Below are positions 32,399-40,484 of a stretch of 64,000 nucleotides of DNA, one piece after another (the first letter of the stretch is position 1; each line of letters begins with the position of its first letter). The notes beneath the pieces were generated by a model. It saw nothing but the letters and a program-made list of their open reading frames with translations, was not told the origin of the DNA and did no database searches. The position numbers and the translations under genes are program-made. This stretch comes from CAYPHY01 sp964410625. Lineage in GTDB: Bacteria > Chloroflexota > Anaerolineae > Promineifilales > Promineifilaceae. The DNA lies in the NCBI GenBank assembly GCA_964410625.1, contig CAYPHY010000008.1, positions 1-64,000 of the forward strand. Reading direction: 5' to 3'.

Positions 32399-32785
32399 AT
32401 GTATGTAAACGACTTCATCTGGTTGCCTGAGATCGTAAAAAAGATAGAGGAGAAACATAACTTATCACAAGAAGAAGTCGAAGAGATTTTTTTTAATCAA
32501 CCCCACTTCCGCTTTATGGAAAATAATGTACAAGAACATTTAACGTCTATTTCCGGGGCAAATAGCCTGGAGGAAATTGCAGAGTTCTGGGATACTCATA
32601 GTCTGGCTGATTATTGGGAGCAAACACATGAGGTTGAGATTGAGGTACGAGCCAGACGTAGAAGATGTATTACCCTTGATCCTGACTTGTTTCAGCAGAT
32701 CGAGGAGCAGGCACAAAGGCGGGGGATTTTACCTGAAACTCTAGCTAATCTGTGGCTCGCCGAACGATTGCAACAAGTTCATTAG
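32399..32785 (+). CDS. BrnT-like toxin fragment fused to CopG/BrnA-type antitoxin
   Basis: A protein of 128 residues with two recognisable parts. Residues 1-43 (FIWLPEIVKKIEEKHNLSQEEVEEIFF) match the N-terminal segment of BrnT RNase toxins, but the rest of BrnT, which holds its catalytic residues, is missing. Residues about 46-128 look like a CopG/BrnA-type antitoxin: EEIAEFWDTHSLADYW, then a ribbon-helix-helix with RRCITLDPDLFQQIEEQAQRRGILPETLANLWLAERL. The two parts are joined in frame. Most likely a deletion fused toxin and antitoxin genes, leaving a non-toxic binding protein. No CGGCCG and low G+C point to recent acquisition. The start may also be the ATG within AATGTACAAG, out of frame, which is rejected. 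Confidence 0.7.
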   Translation: MYVNDFIWLPEIVKKIEEKHNLSQEEVEEIFFNQPHFRFMENNVQEHLTSISGANSLEEIAEFWDTHSLADYWEQTHEVEIEVRARRRRCITLDPDLFQQIEEQAQRRGILPETLANLWLAERLQQVH

Positions 32786-32851
32786 CCTCTGCTCGAATTA
32801 TCCTGGGGCTAAATAAGCGCGAACTCCGCAACTCCCTGTAATTCAGACGAT

Positions 32852-34678
32852 CTAATGCAAATTATGTAATGCTGTGCGGCGACGGCCGAACCAGCCATGT
32901 TCGCGCACATGCTCCTCGTCCAATCGCCGTAAGCGGGCACGCAGGATGCCGGAACGGCTTAAATAGCCTAGCAATTGGCCGGGATCAGCGGGGTGGACGA
33001 CGGGCAAACGGCCGATGTCGTGGCGCAACATCCTGGTGAGGGCGTCGCTGAGCCTCTCATCTGGATAAGTCACCTGCAGCGTTGTGCTTCCCGCCCGCAG
33101 GACAGTGACTTCGCCTTCCGGGTCTGCGCCCAACGCCTGCAACAAGTCGCCTCTGGTGATCAAGCCGACCAACCGTTCGGATTCATCCATAATCGGAAAT
33201 GCCTGGTGGCGCGTATATTCCGGCCGTCGCTCGGCAATGTAATCGGCCAATGTGTTCACCCGCAGGTTACTGGGGAGGGTCATCGGTGCGCTGTCCATCA
33301 CTTCGCGGATCGTCACTTGTTCTAGCACGTCGGCTTCATACTCTTGGGGAACGCGCAGGCCACGGCGGGCCAGCTTCTCGGTCATGATCGTGTTGCGCAT
33401 GAAGACCAGTGCCACGCCATCGGCAATGACACAGACGAGCATCAGCGGCAAAATAGCGTGGTAGTCTTGGGTGATTTCAAAAGCGAAGATGATGAAGGCA
33501 AAGGTGGAGCGTGATGCCGCGCCGAAGACGGCGGCCATGGCGGCCAGCGCAAATGCGCCCGGAGCCAGATTGAGATCGGGCATTGCGCTATTGATCAGGA
33601 TGGCAAACACGCTCCCCATCGCCGCGCTGGCCATAAACAGTGGGGCCAGCAAACCCCCAGAGGTGCCGGAGCCAAGCGAAACGAGCAAGGCGAGCGCTTT
33701 GAAAATCATAACCACAACTAATACCGATAAAGTAAGCTGATTGTTGAGAATGTCCTCCACAAGGTCATAGCCGACGCCGAGGACACGAGGGACAAAGTAA
33801 CCGATCAGCCCCAGCCCCAACCCGCCGATGACCGGCAGCCAAAATTCGTTGACCGGCAATCGTTCGTAGAGGTCTTCGACCCAGTAGAGAGCACGTGTGA
33901 AGAGGATAGCGGCCGCGCCACAAATCAGGCCGAGCAAGATATAGAAGGGAAGTGCGCGGGGGATGCCAAAATCGGGGACAAACACCTGGAACAATGGCCC
34001 TTCGCCGAGCAAGGGCATACGCACCGTGGTGGCGACGGTAGCGGCAATGACCAGCGGGATAAAGGAGCGCGACTTAAACTCAAAGAGTAGCAGCTCGATG
34101 GCGAGAATGACGGCCGCAATGGGTGTATTAAATGTTGCCGCCATCCCGGCCGCCGCGCCGCACGCCAGCAGCACTTTGCGCTCGACGGCCGTTGTCTGGA
34201 TGATCTGACCGAGCAGCGAGCCGAGTGCGCCACCGGTCTGGATGATCGGCCCTTCCGCGCCAAACGGCCCGCCGGTTCCAATGGCGATGGCAGCGGAGAT
34301 GGGCTTAAAAATCGCCACGCGCGGGCTGACGCGGCTGCGATTTTCCAGCACCGCTTCCATCGCTTCGGGAATGCCGTGCCCTTTAATTTTGGGCGTGCCA
34401 TAGCGGGCCATCAGGCTGATGATCAGGCCGCCAATCGCCGGTACGACGAGTATCCACAGACCCAGGGTGTTGGTTTCCAGGTCAACGATTTCGGTTGCGA
34501 TTCGCTGAAAAAAGATGAGATTCCACAATAGGCCAATGAACGAAAATAGCACATAGGCGACCAGACCAGCAATCACGCCGATGACGGCCGCCAGGAGCGA
34601 CACCAGAAAGATGCGATAGGTTCTGGTTGGTTGTACATCGGGCGTTGCCCGGAATTCTAAACTTGAACGATCGACCAT
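32852..34678 (-). CDS. ClC-family chloride channel/antiporter with CBS domains
   Basis: A protein of 608 residues with about ten to eleven membrane helices. Selectivity motifs are visible: KGHGIPEA (about 99), GPFGAEGPIIQTG (about 137; the Glu in GxEGP is the gating residue of transporters), and GSGTSGGLLAPLFM (about 336). After the membrane part come two CBS repeats (about 450-575), which bind adenine nucleotides in other members. The gating Glu and an aromatic central region permit either channel or Cl-/H+ exchange. It is divergent from a MarR regulator and shares the operator at 34714-34730. Confidence 0.92.
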   Translation of the reverse strand: MVDRSSLEFRATPDVQPTRTYRIFLVSLLAAVIGVIAGLVAYVLFSFIGLLWNLIFFQRIATEIVDLETNTLGLWILVVPAIGGLIISLMARYGTPKIKGHGIPEAMEAVLENRSRVSPRVAIFKPISAAIAIGTGGPFGAEGPIIQTGGALGSLLGQIIQTTAVERKVLLACGAAAGMAATFNTPIAAVILAIELLLFEFKSRSFIPLVIAATVATTVRMPLLGEGPLFQVFVPDFGIPRALPFYILLGLICGAAAILFTRALYWVEDLYERLPVNEFWLPVIGGLGLGLIGYFVPRVLGVGYDLVEDILNNQLTLSVLVVVMIFKALALLVSLGSGTSGGLLAPLFMASAAMGSVFAILINSAMPDLNLAPGAFALAAMAAVFGAASRSTFAFIIFAFEITQDYHAILPLMLVCVIADGVALVFMRNTIMTEKLARRGLRVPQEYEADVLEQVTIREVMDSAPMTLPSNLRVNTLADYIAERRPEYTRHQAFPIMDESERLVGLITRGDLLQALGADPEGEVTVLRAGSTTLQVTYPDERLSDALTRMLRHDIGRLPVVHPADPGQLLGYLSRSGILRARLRRLDEEHVREHGWFGRRRTALHNLH

Positions 34679-34713
34679 ACTTACCTCTAGCCAATATTTT
34701 ACGGCGTGTATTT

Positions 34714-34730
34714 ATATCGTAATACGATAT
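34714..34730. promoter_or_regulatory. Perfect 17-bp palindrome, probable MarR operator
   Basis: ATATCGTAATACGATAT is an exact 8+1+8 palindrome in the 130-base space between the divergent ClC and MarR genes. A -10-like TATAAT (34730-34735) abuts it on the MarR side, and TATAAA on the other strand (34717-34712) lies over it. MarR proteins bind palindromes of this size, so autoregulation plus control of the ClC gene is likely. Confidence 0.65.
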
Positions 34731-34808
34731 ATAATGCAAGGTCGAGTTGGTTTGTTTAGTTTGTTGAATCAATCGGGCAAATTGAGGCGTAGACGGTACA
34801 ATTGGCAG

Positions 34809-35255
34809 ATGACACGGCCGATCAATAAGCAAGAGTATGAGATGCTGGCGACTTTTCGCTATGCATTGCGGCAGTTTTTGCGCTTTAGCGAACAGGCAGC
34901 CCGCGCGGCAGGGATCACACCGCAGCAACATCAGGCTTTGCTGACGCTCCGCGGCTTCCCTGAGCGAGATTCGGTGACGGTGGGGGAGTTGGCGGAACGG
35001 CTGCAAATACGCCACCATAGTGCGGTGGGTCTGGTTGACCGGCTGGCGGCGCAGGGGTTGGTCAGTCGCGAACAGGATGCAGCCGATCGTCGTCAAGTAT
35101 ACGTGTCGCTGACCAGCGAGGGAGAGGCGATTTTAGAACAGCTTTCGGCCGCGCACCGGGCGGAGCTACGGCGAATCGGTCCGCAATTAAACACCCTTTT
35201 GGCACAACTGAGCACGGAGAGTCACGAGGATGAACAGACAACAGCTTCTAAATAA
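34809..35255 (+). CDS. MarR-family transcriptional regulator
   Basis: A protein of about 148 residues with the MarR winged-helix dimer plan. N-terminal helix (MLATFRYALRQFLRFSEQAA), the recognition region TVGELAERLQIRHHSAVGLVDRLAAQGLVSREQDAADRRQVYVSLT (wing with the conserved D-R-R), and a C-terminal helix for dimerisation. It probably senses a small ligand, perhaps phenolic or oxidative. The 5' extension to 34734 is open but runs through the promoter and is rejected. It overlaps the next gene by 26 bases. Confidence 0.9.
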   Translation: MTRPINKQEYEMLATFRYALRQFLRFSEQAARAAGITPQQHQALLTLRGFPERDSVTVGELAERLQIRHHSAVGLVDRLAAQGLVSREQDAADRRQVYVSLTSEGEAILEQLSAAHRAELRRIGPQLNTLLAQLSTESHEDEQTTASK

Positions 35256-35691
35256 ATTGGAGAAGGCATGGACGGCCTTTCAAGCCTCCTATGCCGGATT
35301 GTCGGAGTCCCAATTGGTGCAGCCAGGGGTGACGGCCGATTGGTCGGTGAAGGACATTATCGCCCATGTCGCGTGGTGGGAAGAGGAGGCGTTGAAGCAT
35401 TTGCCGGGCATTCTCCAGGGCAAACGGCCGCCGCGTTACTCCGATACCTATGGCGGGATTGATGCATTCAACGCGCAGATGACGGAGCTAAAGCGCGATC
35501 TGCCGCTGTCTGAGGTGTTGCGGCAGGCGGCCGAAACCCACCAACGGCTGCTCACCTACCTTGACACTGTTCCAGAGGAGTATTTCACGACCGAGACTCG
35601 CTTCCGGCGGCGTTTGCGGTTGGATACCTATAGCCATTACCCAGAGCATACGAAAGCGATCCTGGCGTGGCGCGAGCAATTGTTGGATTAG
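35230..35691 (+). CDS. DinB-superfamily protein (DfsB/ClbS-like)
   Basis: A protein of 153 residues. The four-helix DinB-like fold is indicated by LEKAWTAFQASYAGLSESQLVQPGVTADWSVKDIIAHVAWWEEEAL, where the His of AHV and the following acidic helix are where DinB proteins bind metal. ClbS/DfsB-type relatives protect against reactive small molecules or transfer thiols. Its start lies inside the MarR gene, so both are co-translated. The MarR regulator probably controls it. Confidence 0.8.
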   Translation: MNRQQLLNKLEKAWTAFQASYAGLSESQLVQPGVTADWSVKDIIAHVAWWEEEALKHLPGILQGKRPPRYSDTYGGIDAFNAQMTELKRDLPLSEVLRQAAETHQRLLTYLDTVPEEYFTTETRFRRRLRLDTYSHYPEHTKAILAWREQLLD

Positions 35692-35701
35692 GGGCTACCC
35701 T

Positions 35702-35788
35702 AATTTTTAACGCAGAGACGCAGAGGAACAGAGGCGCAGAGGTTTATTCTATCTCTGCGTCTCTGCCTCTCTGTGCCTCTGCGTTAAA
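35702..35788. repeat. Tandem-word hairpin repeat, CGCAGAG vocabulary (between convergent genes)
   Basis: Left arm AACGCAGAGACGCAGAGG / AACAGAGGCGCAGAGG; right arm TCTGCGTCTCTGCC / TCTCTGTGCCTCTGCGTTAA. Nearly perfect fold-back around a short centre. It lies between the DinB gene and the converging acetoacetyl-CoA synthetase gene, the typical placement of this element. Confidence 0.82.
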
Positions 35789-35839
35789 ATTGCATCCTGA
35801 TCGTCAACCATACTACGCAGAGGTCTTCTATTTTTGCCC

Positions 35840-37822
35840 TCACTGTAGCTTGTCGCGGAGTTTGAGGAAGTAGTCAACGGCCGCTGGGTTACGCATTGCG
35901 CCGGGGTTGGCCGCTTTTTCAACATCCTGACCGAGCAAAATGCGGCGAATGGGAATTTCCAGCTTCTTGCCGCTGAGCGTGTAGGGGATTTCCTCGATGG
36001 CAAAGATGTCGTCAGGGACATGGTGGGGGGACAATTCTTCGCGTAGCCGTTGTTTGATGCGCCGCTTTAGCTCGTCGGTCACTGTTCCTCCATCGCGGAG
36101 GACGACAAAGAGGGGCATGTAGGAGTCGCGGCCGAGTGCTTCCAAGTCAATAATTAAGCTGTCACTGATTTCGGGGAGGGATTCGACGACGCGGTAAATC
36201 TCGCTCGTCCCCATGCGGATGCCGCGCCGGTTGATGGTGGAGTCGGAACGGCCGTAGATCACACAGCCGCCGCGCTCGTTGAACTTGATCCAATCCCCAT
36301 GTCGCCAGATGCCGGGGAAGATGTCGAAGTAGCTGGCCTGATAGCGTTCGTTGTCCGGGTCGTTCCAGAAGCGAACCGGCATGGAGGGCATGGGGGCGGT
36401 GATAACCATCTCCCCTACTTCCCCAACCACCGCTTCGCCATTGGTATTAAATGCCTGTACTTTCGCTCCCAACGACGGGCCTTGAATCTCTCCGGCGTAA
36501 ATCGGCTGGAGGCGAATGCCGCCGACAAAACCGGTGCAGAGGTCGGTGCCGCCGCTGAAGGATTCCAATGCCAGATGGGAGTTAACGTTTTCATAGACCC
36601 ATTGGAAACCGGCGGGAGAGAGGGGGGAGCCGGTGGAGCCGAGGGCGCGAATGCGGCTTAGATCGTAGTGTTCAGATGGCTTGATGCCCTCTTTCAGACA
36701 GGCATGGAGGAAAGCGGCCGATGTGCCAAAGTATGTTACCTCCGCTTCTTCGGCCAGTTGCCACAGCGCATAGAGGTCGGGGTAGCCAGGGCTGCCGTTA
36801 TAGAGGATGATGGGACAGCCACAGAGCAGGCCATCCACCAGATAGTTCCACATCATCCAGCCGGTGCTGGTGTACCAGAAGAAGCGGTCTTCCGGCTTCA
36901 AATCCATGTGCAGCGCCAACTCCTTCAAATGTTCGAGCAGGATGGCGCCGTGTCCGTGAACAATGGGCTTGGGCAGGCCCGTGGTGCCGGAGGAGTAGAG
37001 AATCCACAGTGGATGGTCGAATGGCACTTGCTCGAAGGTCAGCGGCACATCGGGGTCGGTGTTGCTGAGTGTCTCCGCCCACATGACGGTGTTGGGTAAC
37101 GACGATTCGGCCGCGCCGTTGCCGGTGTGGGGGATGAGGATCGTCTTTTTCAGTGTCGGCAGATTGGCTTGCAGCGTTTCCACGATGGGCAGACGGTCGT
37201 AGTATTGGCCGTTATATTGGTAGCCGCTGGCCGCCAGCAACACCTTTGGCTCAATCTGGCTGAAGCGGTCGAGGACGCTACGGCCGCCGAAATCGGGCGA
37301 ACAGCTTGACCAGATCGCGCCCAAACTGGCCGTCGCCAACAAGCCGATGATCGCTTCGGGGATATTGGGCAGATAGCCGACCACCCGGTCACCGCGCTCG
37401 ACGCCGAGGGCGCGGAGGACTTGCGCCAGTTCACCGACGCGATTATAGATGTCCTGATAGGTGATGGTCAGCAGCGGCCGATCTTCCGCTTTGTAGTAGA
37501 TGGCCGGCGTGTCGCTCCTCATCCGTGCCAGCAGATTTTCGGCATAGTTCAGTCTGGCCCCAGGGAACCACTTTGCGCCGGGCATCCTCGGGTCGGCCAG
37601 GGCTTCGCTGGCTGGTTGCGACGCTTGAACCTCAAAGTAGTCCCAGATAGAGTGCCAGAAGCGGCCGAGGTCACTAACCGACCACTGCCACAACTCGCGA
37701 TAATTGGCGAAGTGCAGACCACACTTCTCCGCCAACCAGCGCATGTAGTGGGTCAGGTTAGCGTTTTCGATGGTTTCGGCCGTTGGCTCCCAGAGTAGAT
37801 CGCCTTCGTTGATTTCGAGCAT
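35840..37822 (-). CDS. acsA: Acetoacetyl-CoA synthetase
   Basis: An ANL-superfamily adenylate-forming ligase of 660 residues that activates acetoacetate to acetoacetyl-CoA. The N-terminal part (LTHYMRWLAEKCGLHFANYRELWQWSVSDLGRFW) is characteristic of acetoacetyl-CoA ligases, as opposed to acetate ligases. Core motifs are WILYSSGTTGLPKPIVHGHG (about 268-287), the ASSGSTG/LEXSFSGGTD-type region (SFSGGTDLC), SDSTINRRGIRMGTSEIYR (about 530), and the C-terminal catalytic lysine in TLSGKKLEIPIR (about 620). ATG at 37822 is chosen over a TTG two codons earlier. It links ketone-body or leucine degradation products to CoA metabolism. Confidence 0.93.
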   Translation of the reverse strand: MLEINEGDLLWEPTAETIENANLTHYMRWLAEKCGLHFANYRELWQWSVSDLGRFWHSIWDYFEVQASQPASEALADPRMPGAKWFPGARLNYAENLLARMRSDTPAIYYKAEDRPLLTITYQDIYNRVGELAQVLRALGVERGDRVVGYLPNIPEAIIGLLATASLGAIWSSCSPDFGGRSVLDRFSQIEPKVLLAASGYQYNGQYYDRLPIVETLQANLPTLKKTILIPHTGNGAAESSLPNTVMWAETLSNTDPDVPLTFEQVPFDHPLWILYSSGTTGLPKPIVHGHGAILLEHLKELALHMDLKPEDRFFWYTSTGWMMWNYLVDGLLCGCPIILYNGSPGYPDLYALWQLAEEAEVTYFGTSAAFLHACLKEGIKPSEHYDLSRIRALGSTGSPLSPAGFQWVYENVNSHLALESFSGGTDLCTGFVGGIRLQPIYAGEIQGPSLGAKVQAFNTNGEAVVGEVGEMVITAPMPSMPVRFWNDPDNERYQASYFDIFPGIWRHGDWIKFNERGGCVIYGRSDSTINRRGIRMGTSEIYRVVESLPEISDSLIIDLEALGRDSYMPLFVVLRDGGTVTDELKRRIKQRLREELSPHHVPDDIFAIEEIPYTLSGKKLEIPIRRILLGQDVEKAANPGAMRNPAAVDYFLKLRDKLQ

Positions 37823-38253
37823 ATCCAAGTCCTTAAGCTAGCTTCACTGTACACTATGGTTGCACTTTCAGAGCGAACGCTGATTTTCGCTGATACCATG
37901 CAGATTTGCGCCGTTTTTTTCTAAAAATCTGTGTCAATCTGCGTTTCGTCAGCGATTATCTGCGTCCTCTCTTCGGCTTTCACAAGAACTGCAAAGATAG
38001 TGACTGTAGTGACTCCTTCATTTTAAGTGTCTATACGCGGTATAGTCAAATGAGCCACACACCTTCCCAAACCGGCGCACGCCCAAAATGGAGGTGCGCG
38101 TCCGTTTTGTGGATAAACCAACATGTAGCCCGTGTTGCCAACCCGGAGCTTGCGGGTTGGCAACACGCGCTACAATTTTGATGCATGTGCCTAAAAGGGT
38201 CTGTTATTGCTATAAAAGAAGGGAAACTATACACTTAGAAATGTAGAAGAAGT
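37823..38253. other. Divergent region between acsA and recF with two fold-back repeats
   Basis: 430 bases with no gene. At 37868-37965 is a word repeat (CTGATTTTCGCTGATACC / CAGATTTGCGCC, mirrored by TCTGTGTCAATCTGCGTT and CAGCGATTATCTGCG). At 38125-38173 is a strong hairpin. A short ORF at 38046-38234 on the minus strand is built from these repeats and is not considered real. A TATAAT-like promoter was not clearly seen; TATAAAAG at about 38209 is the best recF candidate. Confidence 0.55.
38125..38173 (+). terminator. Strong hairpin GTAGCCCGTGTTGCCAACCCG-type
   Basis: Arms CGTGTTGCCAACCCG (38131-38145) and CGGGTTGGCAACACG (38153-38167) are perfectly complementary over 15 bases, and the outer GTAGC/GCTAC extends the stem beyond a small mismatch. 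AATTTT follows. A decayed relative (TGTTGCCAACCCG) is at about 59322. It lies between divergent genes, so as a terminator it would have no obvious upstream gene on this strand; it may be a mobile repeat. Confidence 0.6.
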
Positions 38254-39507
38254 ATGCATGTCTCCCATTTGTCATTGACCAATTTCCGCAATTACACGCG
38301 GCTGGAGCTTGATCTTATGCCGGGGGTGACGTTGTTCCATGGCGACAACGCCCAGGGCAAGACCAACTTGCTCGAAGCCCTCTACTATCTGGCTACCACC
38401 CGCTCGCCCCACACCACCCAGGACCCGCAGTTGGTCAATTGGGAAGCGGCCGAAGCCCCGGAACCGGTGGTTGTCGGCCGCTTACAGGCTGATGTTGTCC
38501 GTCCGGCGGAAACACGCCGCCTGGAAATGCGTCTGATCCAGGAGGCGCGGAGCGACTATCGCAATGGGCAGAGCTTCCGCCGCGAGGTGTTGGTCAACCG
38601 GCGCAAAGTGCGGTTGATGGACTTGCTGGGTAATTTGCGCGTCGTCCTCTTTGTTCCCGAAGATGTGCAGTTGGTGACGGGGACGCCCAGCGGCCGTCGT
38701 CGCTATATGAACGTCACGCTGTGCCAGATTGACCCGGCCTATTGCCGCGCATTGTCCCAATATAACAAAGTGCTTGAGCAGCGCAACGCCCTCTTGCGGC
38801 AGATGGCGGAGGGGCGACGGCCGCGGAGCGCGACGGATTTCCTGAACATCCTCACCGAAAAGCTGGCGGCGCATGGTGGGTTGATCCTCAGTCGCCGCGC
38901 CGCCTTTGTTTATGAGATGGGGCGGGAGACGCAGCGTATCTATTATGAAGACCTGATCGGCGGCCGCGAGTCGGTACGCTTGGGTTACTTGCCACGCAGC
39001 CAGGCGGGAAACGGCCGCGAAGACCCGCAAGTGTTGATGGCCGAGGGGGAGTGGTTGCAGGAAAATCGGGCGAAGAAGTCGGCGGTGATCGAGCGACTGT
39101 TGGCCGCGTTGCAGGAAGCACAGCCGAGTGATATGGCGCGGGGCAGCACCAGCGTCGGGCCACACCGCGACGATTGGACGATGTTGATCAACGGCCGTGA
39201 TCTGGGTCTGTTCGGCTCGCGGGGGCAACAGCGTTCGGCGATTTTGGCGTTGAAGCTGGCGGAGATCAACTGGATGCGGGCGGAGACGGAGGAGATGCCG
39301 TTGTTGCTGTTGGATGAGGTGATCGCCGAACTGGACATGGGGCGGCGGGCGAAGTTGCTCGATTATGTGTTAGCCCTGATGGAGCAGCAAGGCCCGGCAC
39401 AGGCGTTGCTGACGGCGACGGAGACAGGGATTTTCACTCCCTCTTTCTTGGAAAGGGCAACGTTGATGACGGTGGCAAACGGCCGGGTGGCGCAGGATAA
39501 TCCGTAA
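38254..39507 (+). CDS. recF: DNA replication and repair protein RecF
   Basis: A protein of 417 residues, an SMC-like ATPase that loads RecA at gaps through RecFOR. Walker A is GDNAQGKTNLLEALYYL (about 30-46, usual G-x-N-G-x-GKT with Ala for Gly). The signature motif is GSRGQQRSAILALKLAE (about 322-338) and Walker B is PLLLLDEVIAELD (about 349-361). The opening HVSHLSLTNFRNYTRLEL is canonical. Its usual neighbours dnaA, dnaN and gyrB are not in the window, so the gene stands alone here. Confidence 0.95.
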   Translation: MHVSHLSLTNFRNYTRLELDLMPGVTLFHGDNAQGKTNLLEALYYLATTRSPHTTQDPQLVNWEAAEAPEPVVVGRLQADVVRPAETRRLEMRLIQEARSDYRNGQSFRREVLVNRRKVRLMDLLGNLRVVLFVPEDVQLVTGTPSGRRRYMNVTLCQIDPAYCRALSQYNKVLEQRNALLRQMAEGRRPRSATDFLNILTEKLAAHGGLILSRRAAFVYEMGRETQRIYYEDLIGGRESVRLGYLPRSQAGNGREDPQVLMAEGEWLQENRAKKSAVIERLLAALQEAQPSDMARGSTSVGPHRDDWTMLINGRDLGLFGSRGQQRSAILALKLAEINWMRAETEEMPLLLLDEVIAELDMGRRAKLLDYVLALMEQQGPAQALLTATETGIFTPSFLERATLMTVANGRVAQDNP

Positions 39508-39551
39508 CGTAGCTTTCCCAATCAGAAATTTCGCTAACTGTATTTCTTAAA

Positions 39552-39640
39552 TAACGCAGAGACGCAGAGGAACAGAGGCGCAGAGGGCTAAATAAGGGCT
39601 TTTCTCTGTGTCTCTTGCTCTCTGCGCCTTTGCGTTAAAA
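39552..39640. repeat. Tandem-word hairpin repeat, CGCAGAG vocabulary (between convergent genes)
   Basis: Left arm AACGCAGAGACGCAGAGG / AACAGAGGCGCAGAGGG; right arm TCTCTGTGTCTCTTGC / TCTCTGCGCCTTTGCG and TTAA. It separates recF from rsmG, which converge. Closely similar to the copy at 35702. Confidence 0.8.
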
Positions 39641-39719
39641 AAGACTTGGATAAGAAGTAGACCAGAAAACCACAACCCAACTATAACCCAGCGAATTGGG
39701 AAATTCGCTGTACGGATGT

Positions 39720-40430
39720 TTACGACAACGGCCGTTTCGCTGGAATCCCTGGGCGGCGAGGGTAGCGGCCGTCGGTTGCGCTGATTTTGGGGATGAGGAT
39801 GAGGTGGTGAGGTTCTTCAACATCCGGTAGGCGGACGGTGGAGAGCTGCGGCGTTGTCCCGCCGAGGCGAGTGATGGCATAGCGGGCGGCTTCGATTTCG
39901 GCCGCGGCGTTCGCCCCCTTTTGTGCCAGCGCGTGGCCGCCGACGCGGCACATCGGCAGCAACATTTCCACCAGCACACGCAACTCGGCTACACTGCGGG
40001 CCACAGCCCAATCATAGCGTTCACGGTGGGCAGGCAGTTGCCCGATGGCTTCGGCGCGGTCGTTGAGGACAATCACGCCGGAGAGGTTAAGCGCGTCTAC
40101 CACCGCTTGCAGAAAGCGCGTTTTTTTGCCCACACTGTCGAGCAGCGTCAGTTGTAGGGTGGGGTAGAGGATTTTCAGCGGCAGGCCGGGGAAACCGGCC
40201 CCCGTACCGACGTCAATCAGCGTGCGGCCGTTCAGGTCGCCGGTCACTGTGGCACAGGTCAGCGAATCGAGGAAGTGGCGGATGGTGATTTCGCCAGGGT
40301 CGCGTACGGCCGTCAGGTTGACGCGCGTGTTCCAGTCGAGCAGCAGGGTTTGATAGCGCTGGAACTGTTCTAGTTGAAGCTGGTTTAGGGCAATGTCAAA
40401 AGCTTGTGCTGCTTGGTGTAGGTGTTCCAT
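39720..40430 (-). CDS. rsmG: 16S rRNA (guanine527-N7)-methyltransferase RsmG
   Basis: A protein of 236 residues. The SAM-binding motif LIDVGTGAGFPGLPLKI (about 70-86), the second strand LTLLDSVGKKTRFL, and AVARSVAELRVLVEMLLP are diagnostic. It methylates G527 in the 530 loop of 16S rRNA, a change linked to streptomycin sensitivity. The N-terminal helix QLEQFQRYQTLLLDWNTRVNLTAVRDP is intact. The C-terminus has an Arg-rich tail. It follows the binding-lipoprotein gene on the same strand, with a hairpin between them. Confidence 0.95.
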   Translation of the reverse strand: MEHLHQAAQAFDIALNQLQLEQFQRYQTLLLDWNTRVNLTAVRDPGEITIRHFLDSLTCATVTGDLNGRTLIDVGTGAGFPGLPLKILYPTLQLTLLDSVGKKTRFLQAVVDALNLSGVIVLNDRAEAIGQLPAHRERYDWAVARSVAELRVLVEMLLPMCRVGGHALAQKGANAAAEIEAARYAITRLGGTTPQLSTVRLPDVEEPHHLILIPKISATDGRYPRRPGIPAKRPLS

Positions 40431-40445
40431 ATTAGGTGGTAGATA

Positions 40446-40476
40446 GAAACCGGGTTTTTTGGAAAAACCCGGTTTC
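40446..40476. terminator. GAAACCGGGTTTTT hairpin
   Basis: Arms GAAACCGGGTTTTT (40446-40459) and AAAAACCCGGTTTC (40463-40476), perfectly complementary with a 3-base loop. It lies between the peptide-binding lipoprotein (upstream on the minus strand) and rsmG, and could terminate or protect mRNA ends. The same core word occurs at 48972-49005, so this is a dispersed repeat. Confidence 0.65.
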
Positions 40477-40484
40477 TGATGATG

